From NCBI GenBank assembly GCA_024699205.1, contig JAILQA010000161.1, forward strand, positions 1 to 13,980: a stretch of 13,980 nt of DNA, given 5' to 3'. This document shows, piece after piece, positions 7,359 through 13,634 of the stretch; the first letter of the stretch is position 1, and each line of letters starts with the position of its first letter. Both the position numbers and the translations under genes were made by a program. The stretch is from Treponema sp. (GTDB lineage Bacteria > Spirochaetota > Spirochaetia > Treponematales > Treponemataceae). The notes beneath the pieces are model-generated. The model saw nothing but the letters and a program-made list of their open reading frames with translations, made no database searches and had not been told where the DNA came from.

Positions 7359-8381
7359 TTAGATTGTGTAAATCCAGCCTTCTGGAGCAGGGAGTCTGCC
7401 CATCTGAATACCAGTCAAAGTATCATAAACTTTCTTAAGAACAGGACCCATTTCATCCTTTCCTTCGTTATAGATAATTGATTTTCCGTGATCATCAATC
7501 TGGCCAACTGGAGAAATTACAGCAGCTGTACCACAAAGTCCACATTCAGCAAAATCAGAAAGCTCATCTTTTGAGATTCTTCTTTCTTCAACATCCATCT
7601 TTAAGATTTCTTTAGCAACATAAAGAATTGAGCGGCGTGTAATAGAAGGAAGAATAGAATCAGATTTTGGAGTAACAAGTTTTCCGTCCTTTGTAACTAA
7701 AAGGATATTAGCTCCACCGGTTTCTTCAAGATAAGTGTGAGTTGCAGGGTCAAGATAAATATTTTCTGCATATCCGGCTTTATGTGCATCTACAATATTG
7801 TAAAGACTCATTGCATAGTTTAAGCCAGCTTTGATATCACCAGTTCCATGAGGAGCGGCACGGTCAAGGTCGCTGAGACGTACTTTAATTGGTTTTACGC
7901 CGCCTTTGAAATATGGTCCAACTGGAGTAACAAGAATACGGAACTGATATTCGTCAGCAGGTTTTACACCGATAACTGGATTTGAACCGAACATGTAAGG
8001 GCGGATGTAAAGAGTTGCACCGCTTCCATAAGGTGGAACCCAGTCTTTGTTTGCTTCAATTGTCTGAAGAACTGCTTCAATAAAGCGGTCCTTTGGGAAA
8101 ACAGGCATTTCAAGACGCTTGCAAGAACTTTCCATTCTGTCTGCATTTAAATCAGGGCGGAATGTGACGATATCACCATGTTCTGTTGTATATGCCTTTA
8201 GACCTTCAAAACATGTCTGTGCATATTGTAAAACGCCTGCACATTCGTTGATTGTAATTGAGTGGTCAGAAGTTAATTTGCCTTCATCCCATTCACCATC
8301 TTTCCAATTAGAAACATAACTTTTTGATGTTTCCATGTACCCGAAAGGGAGACTTCCCCAGTCAATGTCTTTCTTTGCCAT
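7359..8381 (-). CDS. ilvE: Branched-chain amino acid aminotransferase
   Basis: 340 residues, the length of the long bacterial/eukaryotic-type BCAT group. It catalyses the last step of leucine, isoleucine and valine synthesis (and the first of their breakdown) by exchanging the amino group with glutamate, using PLP, in the cytoplasm. Seen: fold-type IV signatures, with YAQTCFEGLKAY (53-64), FRPDLNADRM (74-83), LYIRPYMFG (124-132), the Schiff-base lysine K184 in TGDIKAGLNYA, and YLEETGGANILLV (217-229). The segment CGLCGTAAVISPVG near residue 285 carries the CxxC typical of this group. ATG 8381 is preceded by GGAG about ten bases upstream. The gene stands alone, with its own candidate promoter upstream and the two-way terminator downstream; no other ilv or leu gene is in the window. 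Confidence 0.96.
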   Translation of the reverse strand: MAKKDIDWGSLPFGYMETSKSYVSNWKDGEWDEGKLTSDHSITINECAGVLQYAQTCFEGLKAYTTEHGDIVTFRPDLNADRMESSCKRLEMPVFPKDRFIEAVLQTIEANKDWVPPYGSGATLYIRPYMFGSNPVIGVKPADEYQFRILVTPVGPYFKGGVKPIKVRLSDLDRAAPHGTGDIKAGLNYAMSLYNIVDAHKAGYAENIYLDPATHTYLEETGGANILLVTKDGKLVTPKSDSILPSITRRSILYVAKEILKMDVEERRISKDELSDFAECGLCGTAAVISPVGQIDDHGKSIIYNEGKDEMGPVLKKVYDTLTGIQMGRLPAPEGWIYTI

Positions 8382-8430
8382 TTTATTTTTTCTCCTAAGC
8401 AGATATTAAAATGTTCATTATTATTTAATA

Positions 8431-8459
8431 ATTTTAATCCTATTAAAGAATAATTACAA
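8431..8459 (-). promoter_or_regulatory. Candidate sigma-70-type promoter for ilvE
   Basis: Reading the minus strand, TTGTAA (8459-8454) and TAAAAT (8436-8431) are 17 bases apart, giving a start near 8424 and a leader of about 43 bases. The -35 overlaps the outer end of the first 91-base repeat copy (ACAAG, 8456-8460), so the repeat supplies part of the promoter. Confidence 0.45.
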
Positions 8460-8727
8460 GCCCGTTGTATTGAAACAGTAACTTTAATTGTTACCAGGCT
8501 TGTCCACAGTTTTGCTGGGCAAAACTGTGCATGGGTGTAGAGATTTACAAGCCCGTTGTATTGAAACAGTAACTTTAATTGTTACCAGGCTTGTCCACAG
8601 TTTTGCAGGGCAAAACTGTGCATGGGTGTAGAGATTTACAAGCCCGTTGCATTGGAACATTAATTTTAATTGCTACCAGGCTTGTCTACAGTTTTGCTGG
8701 GCAAAACTGTGCATGGGAATATAAATT
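8456..8727. repeat. Three tandem copies of a 91-base double-hairpin repeat
   Basis: Copies run 8456-8546, 8547-8637 and 8638-8727 (91, 91 and 90 bases). Copies 1 and 2 are nearly identical; copy 3 has diverged. A nine-base fragment of a fourth (ACAAGCCCG, 8728-8736) forms the last codons of the cyclase gene. Each copy holds (i) a 48-base unit closed by ACAAGCC...GGCTTGT and (ii) a tight hairpin CACAGTTTTGC-TGG-GCAAAACTGTG (copy 1: 8505-8529). In copy 3 the outer pair of hairpin (ii) is T-G instead of C-G. The array fills the 344-base gap between the cyclase and ilvE genes; apart from the ilvE promoter I see nothing else there. A relative in inverted orientation lies at 10354-10430. This looks like a mobile or structural intergenic repeat family of the genome. 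Confidence 0.93.
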
Positions 8728-9415
8728 ACAAGCCCGTCATAATTGATGTAATTTCAACATTATAGGCGCTTTTTGCTCCGGGTGGTATAAAATCTATTTG
8801 TTTAAACGTAAAGGAATAATTTTTAATTCCATTTATATTTGGATCTGAAAGGCAAGCTTTATTTTCTAAAATCTTTTCAACTTCATTTTTTACATTTTCG
8901 GTAACCAGAATTTCCCAGGCCTTTGCCGTGTCTTCTCCCAGTTTGCTTGCCGCATTTACTTCGGCTCCAAAAACATCCGCATAGCCGATATTTAAAATAT
9001 CACCATAGCCTAATCCTACACAAAATAAGATTGCTTCTTCTTCACTCTTAGTTTTATTGTATTCGTGTAAAACTTCATGGATTTTTTTGCAACATAAAAG
9101 TGCTTTTTCAGGACGTTTGAACAAGACCAGTAGACTGTCGCCTTCGCTTTTAATTAAAAAGCCGTCAAAATCTTCAATAATTGGAAGAATAAGACGTTCG
9201 GATTCAAAAATAATTTGCATGAAGTGAATGATTCCAAATTTTTCTGTACTTCTGGAAAATCCGCTGAGATCAGTAAACATAACGCACCATTTTTCGCCAA
9301 AAGAATCCCAAATTCGTTTATCAACTTTTTCTTTATCTGAATCTGGTGCCAGTCTGGCTGCCATAAGATTTGCAAGTCGCTTTTGTGGGTTAGAAGTCTG
9401 CTGATTGATAGGCAT
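8726..9415 (-). CDS. Class III adenylate/guanylate cyclase catalytic-domain protein
   Basis: 229 residues, essentially one cyclase homology domain, with no sensor, membrane or HAMP segment. It should make a cyclic nucleotide, probably cAMP, from ATP in the cytoplasm. Seen: metal-binding D49 in MFTDLSGFS and D93 in EGDSLLVLF; K89 in LIKSEGD and D147 in ADVFGAEVN, at the positions that select adenine in class III cyclases; and N154 of the transition-state pair in VNAASKL. The partner arginine of the usual NxxxR is lysine here (K158), which might lower activity. These enzymes work as dimers. ATG 9415 has AAGGAG about ten bases upstream. The last codons (ACG GGC TTG TAA) coincide with the outer end of the repeat array, so the C-terminus may have been set by repeat insertion. 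Confidence 0.85.
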   Translation of the reverse strand: MPINQQTSNPQKRLANLMAARLAPDSDKEKVDKRIWDSFGEKWCVMFTDLSGFSRSTEKFGIIHFMQIIFESERLILPIIEDFDGFLIKSEGDSLLVLFKRPEKALLCCKKIHEVLHEYNKTKSEEEAILFCVGLGYGDILNIGYADVFGAEVNAASKLGEDTAKAWEILVTENVKNEVEKILENKACLSDPNINGIKNYSFTFKQIDFIPPGAKSAYNVEITSIMTGL

Positions 9416-9438
9416 TATTATGAATCTCCTTTTAATTA

Positions 9439-9467
9439 AGGATACCTTTACTTATTTTTACAGTCAA
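9439..9467 (-). promoter_or_regulatory. Candidate promoter for the cyclase gene
   Basis: On the minus strand TTGACT (9467-9462), a 17-base spacer and TATCCT (9444-9439) form a reasonable sigma-70-type promoter. The start would fall near 9432, leaving a leader of about 17 bases that contains the AAGGAG ribosome-binding site. Confidence 0.55.
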
Positions 9468-9500
9468 CACTTTTGTAAGAAAAACTATGAAAGGGAAGAA

Positions 9501-9528
9501 TGGACAAATTTGAATTTCTAATTATAAT
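9501..9528 (+). promoter_or_regulatory. Candidate strong promoter for ribF
   Basis: TGGACA (9501-9506), a 16-base spacer and a perfect TATAAT (9523-9528). The predicted start is near 9535, directly before the ATG at 9536, so transcripts from it would be leaderless or nearly so. It lies inside the longer possible reading frame that begins at ATG 9500. Confidence 0.5.
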
Positions 9529-9535
9529 TAAAGTT

Positions 9536-10336
9536 ATGAAAGTTTTTGAATGGGAAAAAATAACTGCGGCTTCTGAAGGGATTTTACTTGATTTTGAGCA
9601 GGGAAGCGGAATTTCTGTCGGAAGTTTTGACGGAATCCATCTTGGTCACAGAACTCTGCTGAATACTCTTATTTCTGCCTGTAAGGAAAAAAAATTAAAA
9701 TCAGGCATTATCACTTTTTCCCGACCACTTCCAAGCATAAAACATTCCCAAGATTATGACGGCGATTTGTCTACGCTGAATCAAAGGCTTTCAATTTTTG
9801 AATCGCTGGGAATTGATTTTGTTGTTGTCGTTGATTTTAATGATGCCTTTGCCCGGACTTCTGGCAGTGATTTTCTCTTGTGCTTAAAAAAGACTTTTAA
9901 TATGAAGTTTCTTGCAGAAGGAATTGATTTCAGGTGCGGATATAAAGGTGCGACTGATTCTCAGGCAATAAAATATTTCTGTCAAAGCAATAGTGTAGAA
10001 TACAATTTTGTTGAGCCGGTTTATTTTGAAAATGGGGCAGAAGAAGAAAGGGTAAGTTCGTCTTTTATAAGAAAAATGATTATCAAGGGATATTTTTCTA
10101 CGGTGCAGACTCTGCTTGAAAGACCTTATCAGCTGGATTTTTCGGACATTGCTGCAGACGCCTTTTCTGTTCAGAATAAAAAAATGGTTTTGAATAAAAA
10201 ATGCCTGCTTCAGGTTCTTCCAAAGTCTGGTGTTTATCATTTAAAAGACGCTCAGAAAGAGGATGTACGCATGGAAATCACAGAAAATGAAGTGATTTTT
10301 GATACTACGCAGAGTTTCCATAAGCTTGATTTTTAA
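9536..10336 (+). CDS. ribF: RibF-type FAD synthetase (FMN adenylyltransferase) with degenerate or missing riboflavin kinase domain
   Basis: 266 residues from ATG 9536. Known: bacterial RibF is normally about 300 or more residues, with an N-terminal nucleotidyltransferase that turns FMN and ATP into FAD and a C-terminal riboflavin kinase. Seen: SVGSFDGIHLGHRTLL (27-42) with the HxGH motif H35-H38, EGIDFRCGYKGATD (128-141), and SSSFIRKMI (174-182) in place of the family's SSTxIR. After LLERPYQL (193-200) only some 66 residues follow; the kinase motif GxGxTLGFPTAN is absent, though PKSGVYHL (229-236) recalls the kinase 'P..GVYAV' strand. So this protein probably makes FAD but not FMN. The start could also be ATG 9500 (GGGAAG close upstream), adding 12 residues; I prefer 9536 because RibF proteins start this way and a promoter overlaps the extra codons. 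rpsO follows, a common order in bacteria. Confidence 0.85.
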   Translation: MKVFEWEKITAASEGILLDFEQGSGISVGSFDGIHLGHRTLLNTLISACKEKKLKSGIITFSRPLPSIKHSQDYDGDLSTLNQRLSIFESLGIDFVVVVDFNDAFARTSGSDFLLCLKKTFNMKFLAEGIDFRCGYKGATDSQAIKYFCQSNSVEYNFVEPVYFENGAEEERVSSSFIRKMIIKGYFSTVQTLLERPYQLDFSDIAADAFSVQNKKMVLNKKCLLQVLPKSGVYHLKDAQKEDVRMEITENEVIFDTTQSFHKLDF

Positions 10337-10353
10337 TTCAGAAATGTATACAA

Positions 10354-10446
10354 ATGCACAGTTTTGCACATCAAAACTGTGAACGAACCTGGTATCAGTT
10401 GAAGTAAAGAAAAAGATGCGTCGGGTTCGTGGACTTGTTTTTTTTT
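10354..10446. repeat. Fourth, diverged and inverted copy of the 91-base double-hairpin repeat; possible ribF terminator
   Basis: CACAGTTTTG (10357-10366) pairs with CAAAACTGTG (10372-10381), followed by a 48-base unit closed by ACGAACC (10383-10389) and GGTTCGT (10424-10430). This is the reverse complement arrangement of the array at 8456-8727, with the same order and the same 48-base unit length, including ATGCACAGTTTTGC and CCTGGTA in common. Two outer-stem pairs differ from the other copies and both have changed on both sides (A-T to G-C, G-C to A-T). A T9 run (10438-10446) follows seven bases later, so it could help end ribF transcripts. Relative to the upstream gene it has the same sense as the array has to the cyclase gene. 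Confidence 0.85.
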
Positions 10447-10515
10447 CTCTTATAATATATTATTCTATCATCTGTTTACGAATTATTTTGCGATTACTTC
10501 CCAGAAACCCGGGAT

Positions 10516-10588
10516 TTGACCAACAAAATTATTCGCCTATGCGGATTTTTCCATCTGGAAAATATTTTATTTATTAAGGGGTTCCATT
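10516..10588 (+). promoter_or_regulatory. Candidate rpsO promoter and leader with a small hairpin
   Basis: TTGACC (10516-10521), 16 bases, TATGCG (10538-10543) is the best promoter near rpsO; the -10 is poor. An alternative TATAAT lies at 10451-10456, without a good -35. Near the 5' end of the leader TTTTCC-ATCT-GGAAAA (10547-10562) forms a six-pair hairpin, and AAGGGG stands seven bases before the ATG. S15 represses its own translation through leader structures in several bacteria, so a similar role is possible but not shown. Confidence 0.3.
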
Positions 10589-10858
10589 ATGGCACTTACA
10601 AAAGAAACAACTTCTTCAACAATCAAGAAGTATGGTGCTTCTGAAAAAGACACTGGTAGTGTAAAAGTTCAGATTGCATTACTTACACAGCGTGTTCAGC
10701 AGTTGACTGACCATGTAAAAACATTTCCTAAGGATGCTTGCGCAAAACGTTCTCTTCTTAAAGTAGTAGGACAGCGCCGCAAGATGCTTAAATATTTTGA
10801 ACGCACAGACCTTGAAGGATACCGCGCATTCATTAAGGAACTTGGACTTCGTAAGTAG
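10589..10858 (+). CDS. rpsO: 30S ribosomal protein S15
   Basis: 89 residues, exactly the family length. S15 binds 16S rRNA in the central domain and starts platform assembly of the small subunit. Seen: EKDTGSVKVQIALLTQRVQQLTDHV (18-42 region) with the conserved DTGSxxVQ and LTxH motifs, then KRSLLKVVGQRRKMLKYF (53-70) and a C-terminal ELGLRK. Unusual: the normally conserved DHHSRRGLL stretch, which touches 16S rRNA, reads DACAKRSLL (48-56). AAGGGG seven bases before the ATG is a strong ribosome-binding site. It has its own terminator; pnp, a frequent downstream neighbour, is not here. Confidence 0.97.
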   Translation: MALTKETTSSTIKKYGASEKDTGSVKVQIALLTQRVQQLTDHVKTFPKDACAKRSLLKVVGQRRKMLKYFERTDLEGYRAFIKELGLRK

Positions 10859-10869
10859 TTCGTGCCTTT

Positions 10870-10944
10870 GGTGGTTGATTTATCAATACCACCAGGAAAA
10901 ATCCCGCTTTTGGTGAGTTATATGTTACCATAGCGGGATTTTTT
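10870..10944 (+). terminator. rpsO transcription terminator with a preceding hairpin
   Basis: AAAAATCCCGCT (10897-10908) pairs with AGCGGGATTTTT (10932-10943), with an inner TGGT...ACCA pair and a T-run: a strong Rho-independent terminator that also works in reverse because of the A5 run. A separate hairpin GGTGGTTGAT/ATCA-AT-ACCACC (10870-10893) precedes it and may protect the mRNA 3' end. Confidence 0.9.
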
Positions 10945-10966
10945 GTTTTTAAAGTGTATAACTGTG

Positions 10967-10975
10967 TGTTATAAT
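10967..10975 (+). promoter_or_regulatory. Candidate extended -10 promoter for the DUF4349 lipoprotein gene
   Basis: TGTTATAAT is a perfect extended -10 (TGnTATAAT). No good -35 is seen, which is usual for this class. The start would be near 10982, giving a leader of about 34 bases that contains the GAGG ribosome-binding site. Confidence 0.5.
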
Positions 10976-11015
10976 TTATTTACATGCTGATTTTTATGTT
11001 TATGCGAGGTTATTT

Positions 11016-11963
11016 ATGAAGAAAATATGTTTACTGACCGCTTTATTGTCAATGGCCCTTATTTCATGTTCAAAAAATATTTCAAAGAATGTCAAAGCTT
11101 CACCAGAAGTTGCTTTTTTTACCGAGAGTAAAGACAGCGGGGTAAAAATGAATTCAAAAATGGCAGTTAATTCCTTTGCTGCCGATGGTGTATACTCAGA
11201 CGCTGCTTATGAAGAAGCTGTTGAAATGGAAAGTCCTGCTTCTGCAAACGGAATGAATGAAAATGGTTCCAGCCAGATGGAACGCAAACTGATAAAGAAT
11301 GGTTATATCCAGCTTGAAGTTTCATCTTTACAGGAGGCGGAATCTTCAATCAAAAACTGGTGTTCTTCTTTTGGCGGCTATATCGAATCAAACAATCAGA
11401 ATGAACGAAATGGTTCTATGTCAGTGAGAATCCCAAGCAGCAATTTTGAAGCGGCCATGGATTCAGCTGGAAATCTTGGAAGTGTAAAATCAAAAAATGT
11501 GTCTTCACAGGATGTTTCAGAATCCTTTTATGATTTGCAAACCCGACTTGAAACAAAAAAAATCATGCGGGAAAGGCTACAAAAATATCTTGAATCGGCT
11601 AAGGATATTAAAGATATGCTGCAGATTGAAAAGGAACTTAATTCTGTTATTTCCGACATTGAATCGATGGAAGGCCGGATGAAGCGGCTTACCGGGCAGA
11701 TTGATTATTCCCAGATTTATGTAAATTATGAACTTCCTTTCCGTTCTGATGAAAATCATGGTTTTGTAATGCCAGACTTTGGTGATGGTTTCCGCAGATT
11801 TGTATCTACTGTACTTGACTTCTTCATCGGATTTTTCAAGATAATCTGCTACATCGTAATTTTTGGTATTCCTTTGATTGCTGCACTGGGATTTTTCTAC
11901 TGGCTGCTTTTCGGTAAGTTGGGCTTACTTAAACGCCTTTTCAAACGCCTGAGAGGAAAATAA
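11016..11963 (+). CDS. DUF4349-domain lipoprotein
   Basis: 315 residues. Seen: a lipoprotein signal peptide with lipobox LISC (C18); a low-complexity Ser/Ala/Glu stretch (to about 90); a DUF4349 domain (about 91-245) with KLIKNGYIQLEVSSLQEA, FGGYIESNNQ, GSMSVRIPSSNFEAAM, a coiled-coil helix (DLQTRLETKKIMRERLQKYL ... IEKELNSVISDIESMEGRM) and IDYSQIYVNYEL; then a hydrophobic segment (about 268-305) with FIGFFKIICYIVIFGIPLIA, ending in a basic tail KRLFKRLRGK. Known: DUF4349 proteins are widespread membrane-attached proteins whose function is not established. The topology predicted here is a lipid anchor at the N-terminus and a transmembrane helix at the C-terminus with the basic end inside, both in the cytoplasmic membrane. 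GAGG six bases before the ATG supports the start. It seems to be a single-gene unit. Confidence 0.88.
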   Translation: MKKICLLTALLSMALISCSKNISKNVKASPEVAFFTESKDSGVKMNSKMAVNSFAADGVYSDAAYEEAVEMESPASANGMNENGSSQMERKLIKNGYIQLEVSSLQEAESSIKNWCSSFGGYIESNNQNERNGSMSVRIPSSNFEAAMDSAGNLGSVKSKNVSSQDVSESFYDLQTRLETKKIMRERLQKYLESAKDIKDMLQIEKELNSVISDIESMEGRMKRLTGQIDYSQIYVNYELPFRSDENHGFVMPDFGDGFRRFVSTVLDFFIGFFKIICYIVIFGIPLIAALGFFYWLLFGKLGLLKRLFKRLRGK

Positions 11964-12124
11964 TTCTTAAAAAACTCCTTATCAAAAATTTAGGCTTTAC
12001 TATTTTTTCTATACAGTGGAAATGTAAAGTGGTTATGTAAAGTGGTTATGTAGCCCTTAAATTTTGCAATTAGTGAGCAGGAATTGCTTATACCAGCAAG
12101 TGAAGCTATTTTTCATAAAACTTG
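11964..12124. other. Convergent gap with a 13-base tandem duplication
   Basis: ATGTAAAGTGGTT occurs twice in a row (12022-12034, 12035-12047), followed by ATGTAG. GCTTATA (12086-12092) can pair with TATAAGC (12126-12132) across the pseudogene stop, but the stem is weak and the loop long, so no convincing terminator for either side is seen. Nothing coding. Confidence 0.5.
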
Positions 12125-12959
12125 TTATAAGCTGCTTTTTAGATAGGCTTTTATAATTTGTTCGATGGTTTGACTTGAAAGTGGTTCTTCCTGGCTTTCC
12201 ATTGTTATGATTAGGTTTTTACCTGGAAAGATACCGTTTTCTGCATAAAGGCGGAGTTTGCCGGCTGTATTTGTCGCTAATATTTTGATTTTGCCCGGTA
12301 TAATTGTGATTGCGGGCGTCAAATCTCTTTTTGTGAACTTGAAGTGGATATTCGTAGCGGTAGGGAATGTTGTGGCGGGACAGAGCATCTGCAATTAGCA
12401 CTTCTGATTTTGAACGGACTCTTTCTCCGCGGGCTGTAGTGTAAACCGGTGTTTCTTCTGAGAAGGGGTGTCCGGTCCAAGTTACGCTCTGCCACTGTTC
12501 TGCATACTGAGCATCCGTTAGTGTGAATGGAGTAATTAGTGTTTGTCTTGCAGGATTCATTTTTGTATAAAGCTCGGCCAGTTTTGAGAGACTTGTGTGA
12601 TTTGAGCTTGTGACTGTGCTTTTTCTGTTGTCATTTTTATTTTGACCAACTAACTTGAGATAACGTTGAATTGCCTTGATTTCTTCTTCTATTAGCTTGA
12701 GGGCTTTTTTTTCATAATCCTTTTGTGCCAGCTGACGAGCAAGGTTTTCTTGATTTAGAGGAATATATTTCCCGAGAGGTTCTTCTGAGCTTGTGATGTG
12801 GTAATATTCTATGCTGTTTCCTTTTTGAGAAATCCGAAGATGTCCTTGCGGTCTTGTTTTTACAGATCTTTTTGCTTTTTCCAAAAGCATCATCAATTCT
12901 AAAAGTCTTTTCTCCAGCATTTCAAGAGTAAGATTTGGTGAAAGTTTTTCATAATTCAT
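12125..12959 (-). pseudogene. Decayed PD-(D/E)XK-nuclease-like gene (frameshift, internal deletion, lost catalytic residues)
   Basis: ATG 12959 has AGGAG seven bases upstream. The first frame, open to 12219, gives a coiled-coil N-terminus (MLEKRLLELMMLLEKAKRS, then GHLRISQKGN, YYHIT, LARQLAQKDYEKKALKLIEEEIKAI) and the segment RSKSEVLIADALSRHNIPYRYEYPL. A second frame, shifted by +1, carries the expected end: TPAITIIPGK, AGKLRLYAENGIFPGKNLII, TMESQEEPLS to TAA at 12125. Together they match a family of uncharacterised proteins common in gut bacteria, which read YPDFTIL then IYWEHFG in this part. The shift fits the A5 run (12328-12332). The PD of PDFTI has become PA, and about a dozen residues around the WEH motif are gone. 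Three lesions make a dead gene more likely than programmed frameshifting or a read error. The native function of the family is unknown to me. Confidence 0.75.
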
Positions 12960-13036
12960 AAAATGCTCCTGTTTTGGACATTGATAGCCCGTGTTTATAG
13001 AAAGTTTTAGTGTATTCACTGTTTTTCTCAATTATT

Positions 13037-13475
13037 TCCGACTAAAACTTTGTTTTTACTGTTTTTTGTCGGGACAGGAAAAAACTTGCATATAAAGAGT
13101 CCCGACTAAACTGCTGGAAATTGTATTTTAGTCGGAAGCCTTCTCAAGATTTTCAGGCTCTCTTATGCAAAAGTCCCGACAAAATAAATAGAATCACCTG
13201 TTTAGTCGGAGTTTATTTGTGTCGACGGCTTCTGTTGTAAATCAGAACACACACAAAATGCTTTTTTACTCCCGACAAGATTAACAAAATCTGCCGTTTA
13301 GTCGGAGTTTATTCGTGTGAACAGTATCTTTTGTAACTCTAAACACACAAAAAATTGCCTTTTCTTCCGACAAAATTAACCTTTTACCTGATTTAGTCGG
13401 GAGTGTGACTTTATAAGTGCTTTTATACAGATTTATTCTCCGACAATATCAAGTTTTCCTTCATTTTTATCGGGA
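13037..13475. repeat. Six-element inverted-repeat array, CCGAC-N24-GTCGG
   Basis: Elements: 13037-13074, 13101-13137, 13174-13210, 13270-13306, 13365-13402 and 13439-13475. Each has (T)CCCGAC or TCCGAC on the left and GTCGG(G)A on the right (ATCGGGA in the last), with 24 or 25 bases between. The arms and their distance are kept while the interior varies, except for a tendency to AAA after the left arm and TTTA before the right (second element: nine-base arms CCGACTAAA/TTTAGTCGG when one base is skipped). Elements 3, 4 and 5 repeat with periods 96 and 95, and the two spacers between them are themselves related (GTTTATTYGTGT near the start, ACACACA...TTGC or ATGC near the end). Confidence 0.85.
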
Positions 13476-13587
13476 CTTTTGCCTTGTAAGTGTTTTTCCA
13501 GAAGGTATTTTTAACCCAGTAAAAAACTCTCTATATATAATATTGCTTTAATATGAAAAAACAGGAAGTTTTTTTTAAAACTTTTTG

Positions 13588-13634
13588 AAAAAAATTCAAA
13601 AAAGTTCAAAAAAAGTTTCAAAAATGTTTAAAAA
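13588..13634. other. Helically phased A-tracts, predicted curved DNA
   Basis: Five A-runs of 5-7 bases begin at 13588, 13598, 13608, 13620 and 13630, that is every 10-12 bases. A-tracts in phase with the helix repeat bend DNA strongly in one direction. T-runs just upstream (13569-13576, 13582-13586) add to it. Such bends often lie upstream of promoters or at protein-binding regions. Confidence 0.65.

Noticed and set aside
8119..8319. 66-codon plus-strand frame
   Set aside because: Fully antisense to the conserved N-terminal half of ilvE and without family resemblance.
8456..8727. DnaA-box-like TTGTCCACA in the repeat copies (replication origin?)
   Set aside because: It is one base from the DnaA consensus in copies 1 and 2, but copies 3 and 4 lose it, no dnaA or dnaN is nearby, and the similarity is explained by the hairpin arm.
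10931..10946. Separate sRNA between rpsO and the lipoprotein gene
   Set aside because: The hairpins are fully explained as the rpsO 3' end and terminator; no promoter is visible between the stop and the terminator.
12219..12394. Programmed ribosomal frameshift joining the two nuclease-like frames
   Set aside because: The needed shift is +1 with no stop or known +1 signal at the site, and the joined product still lacks the WEH segment and the PD aspartate, so it would not be functional.
13037..13475. CRISPR array
   Set aside because: Repeats are inverted pairs, not direct repeats with unique spacers of one length; spacers vary from 26 to 59 bases, some are related, and no cas gene is near.
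13037..13475. Integron attC sites, known from Treponema
   Set aside because: The arms lack the RYYYAAC/GTTRRRY core, there are no cassette genes between elements, and no integrase is in the window.
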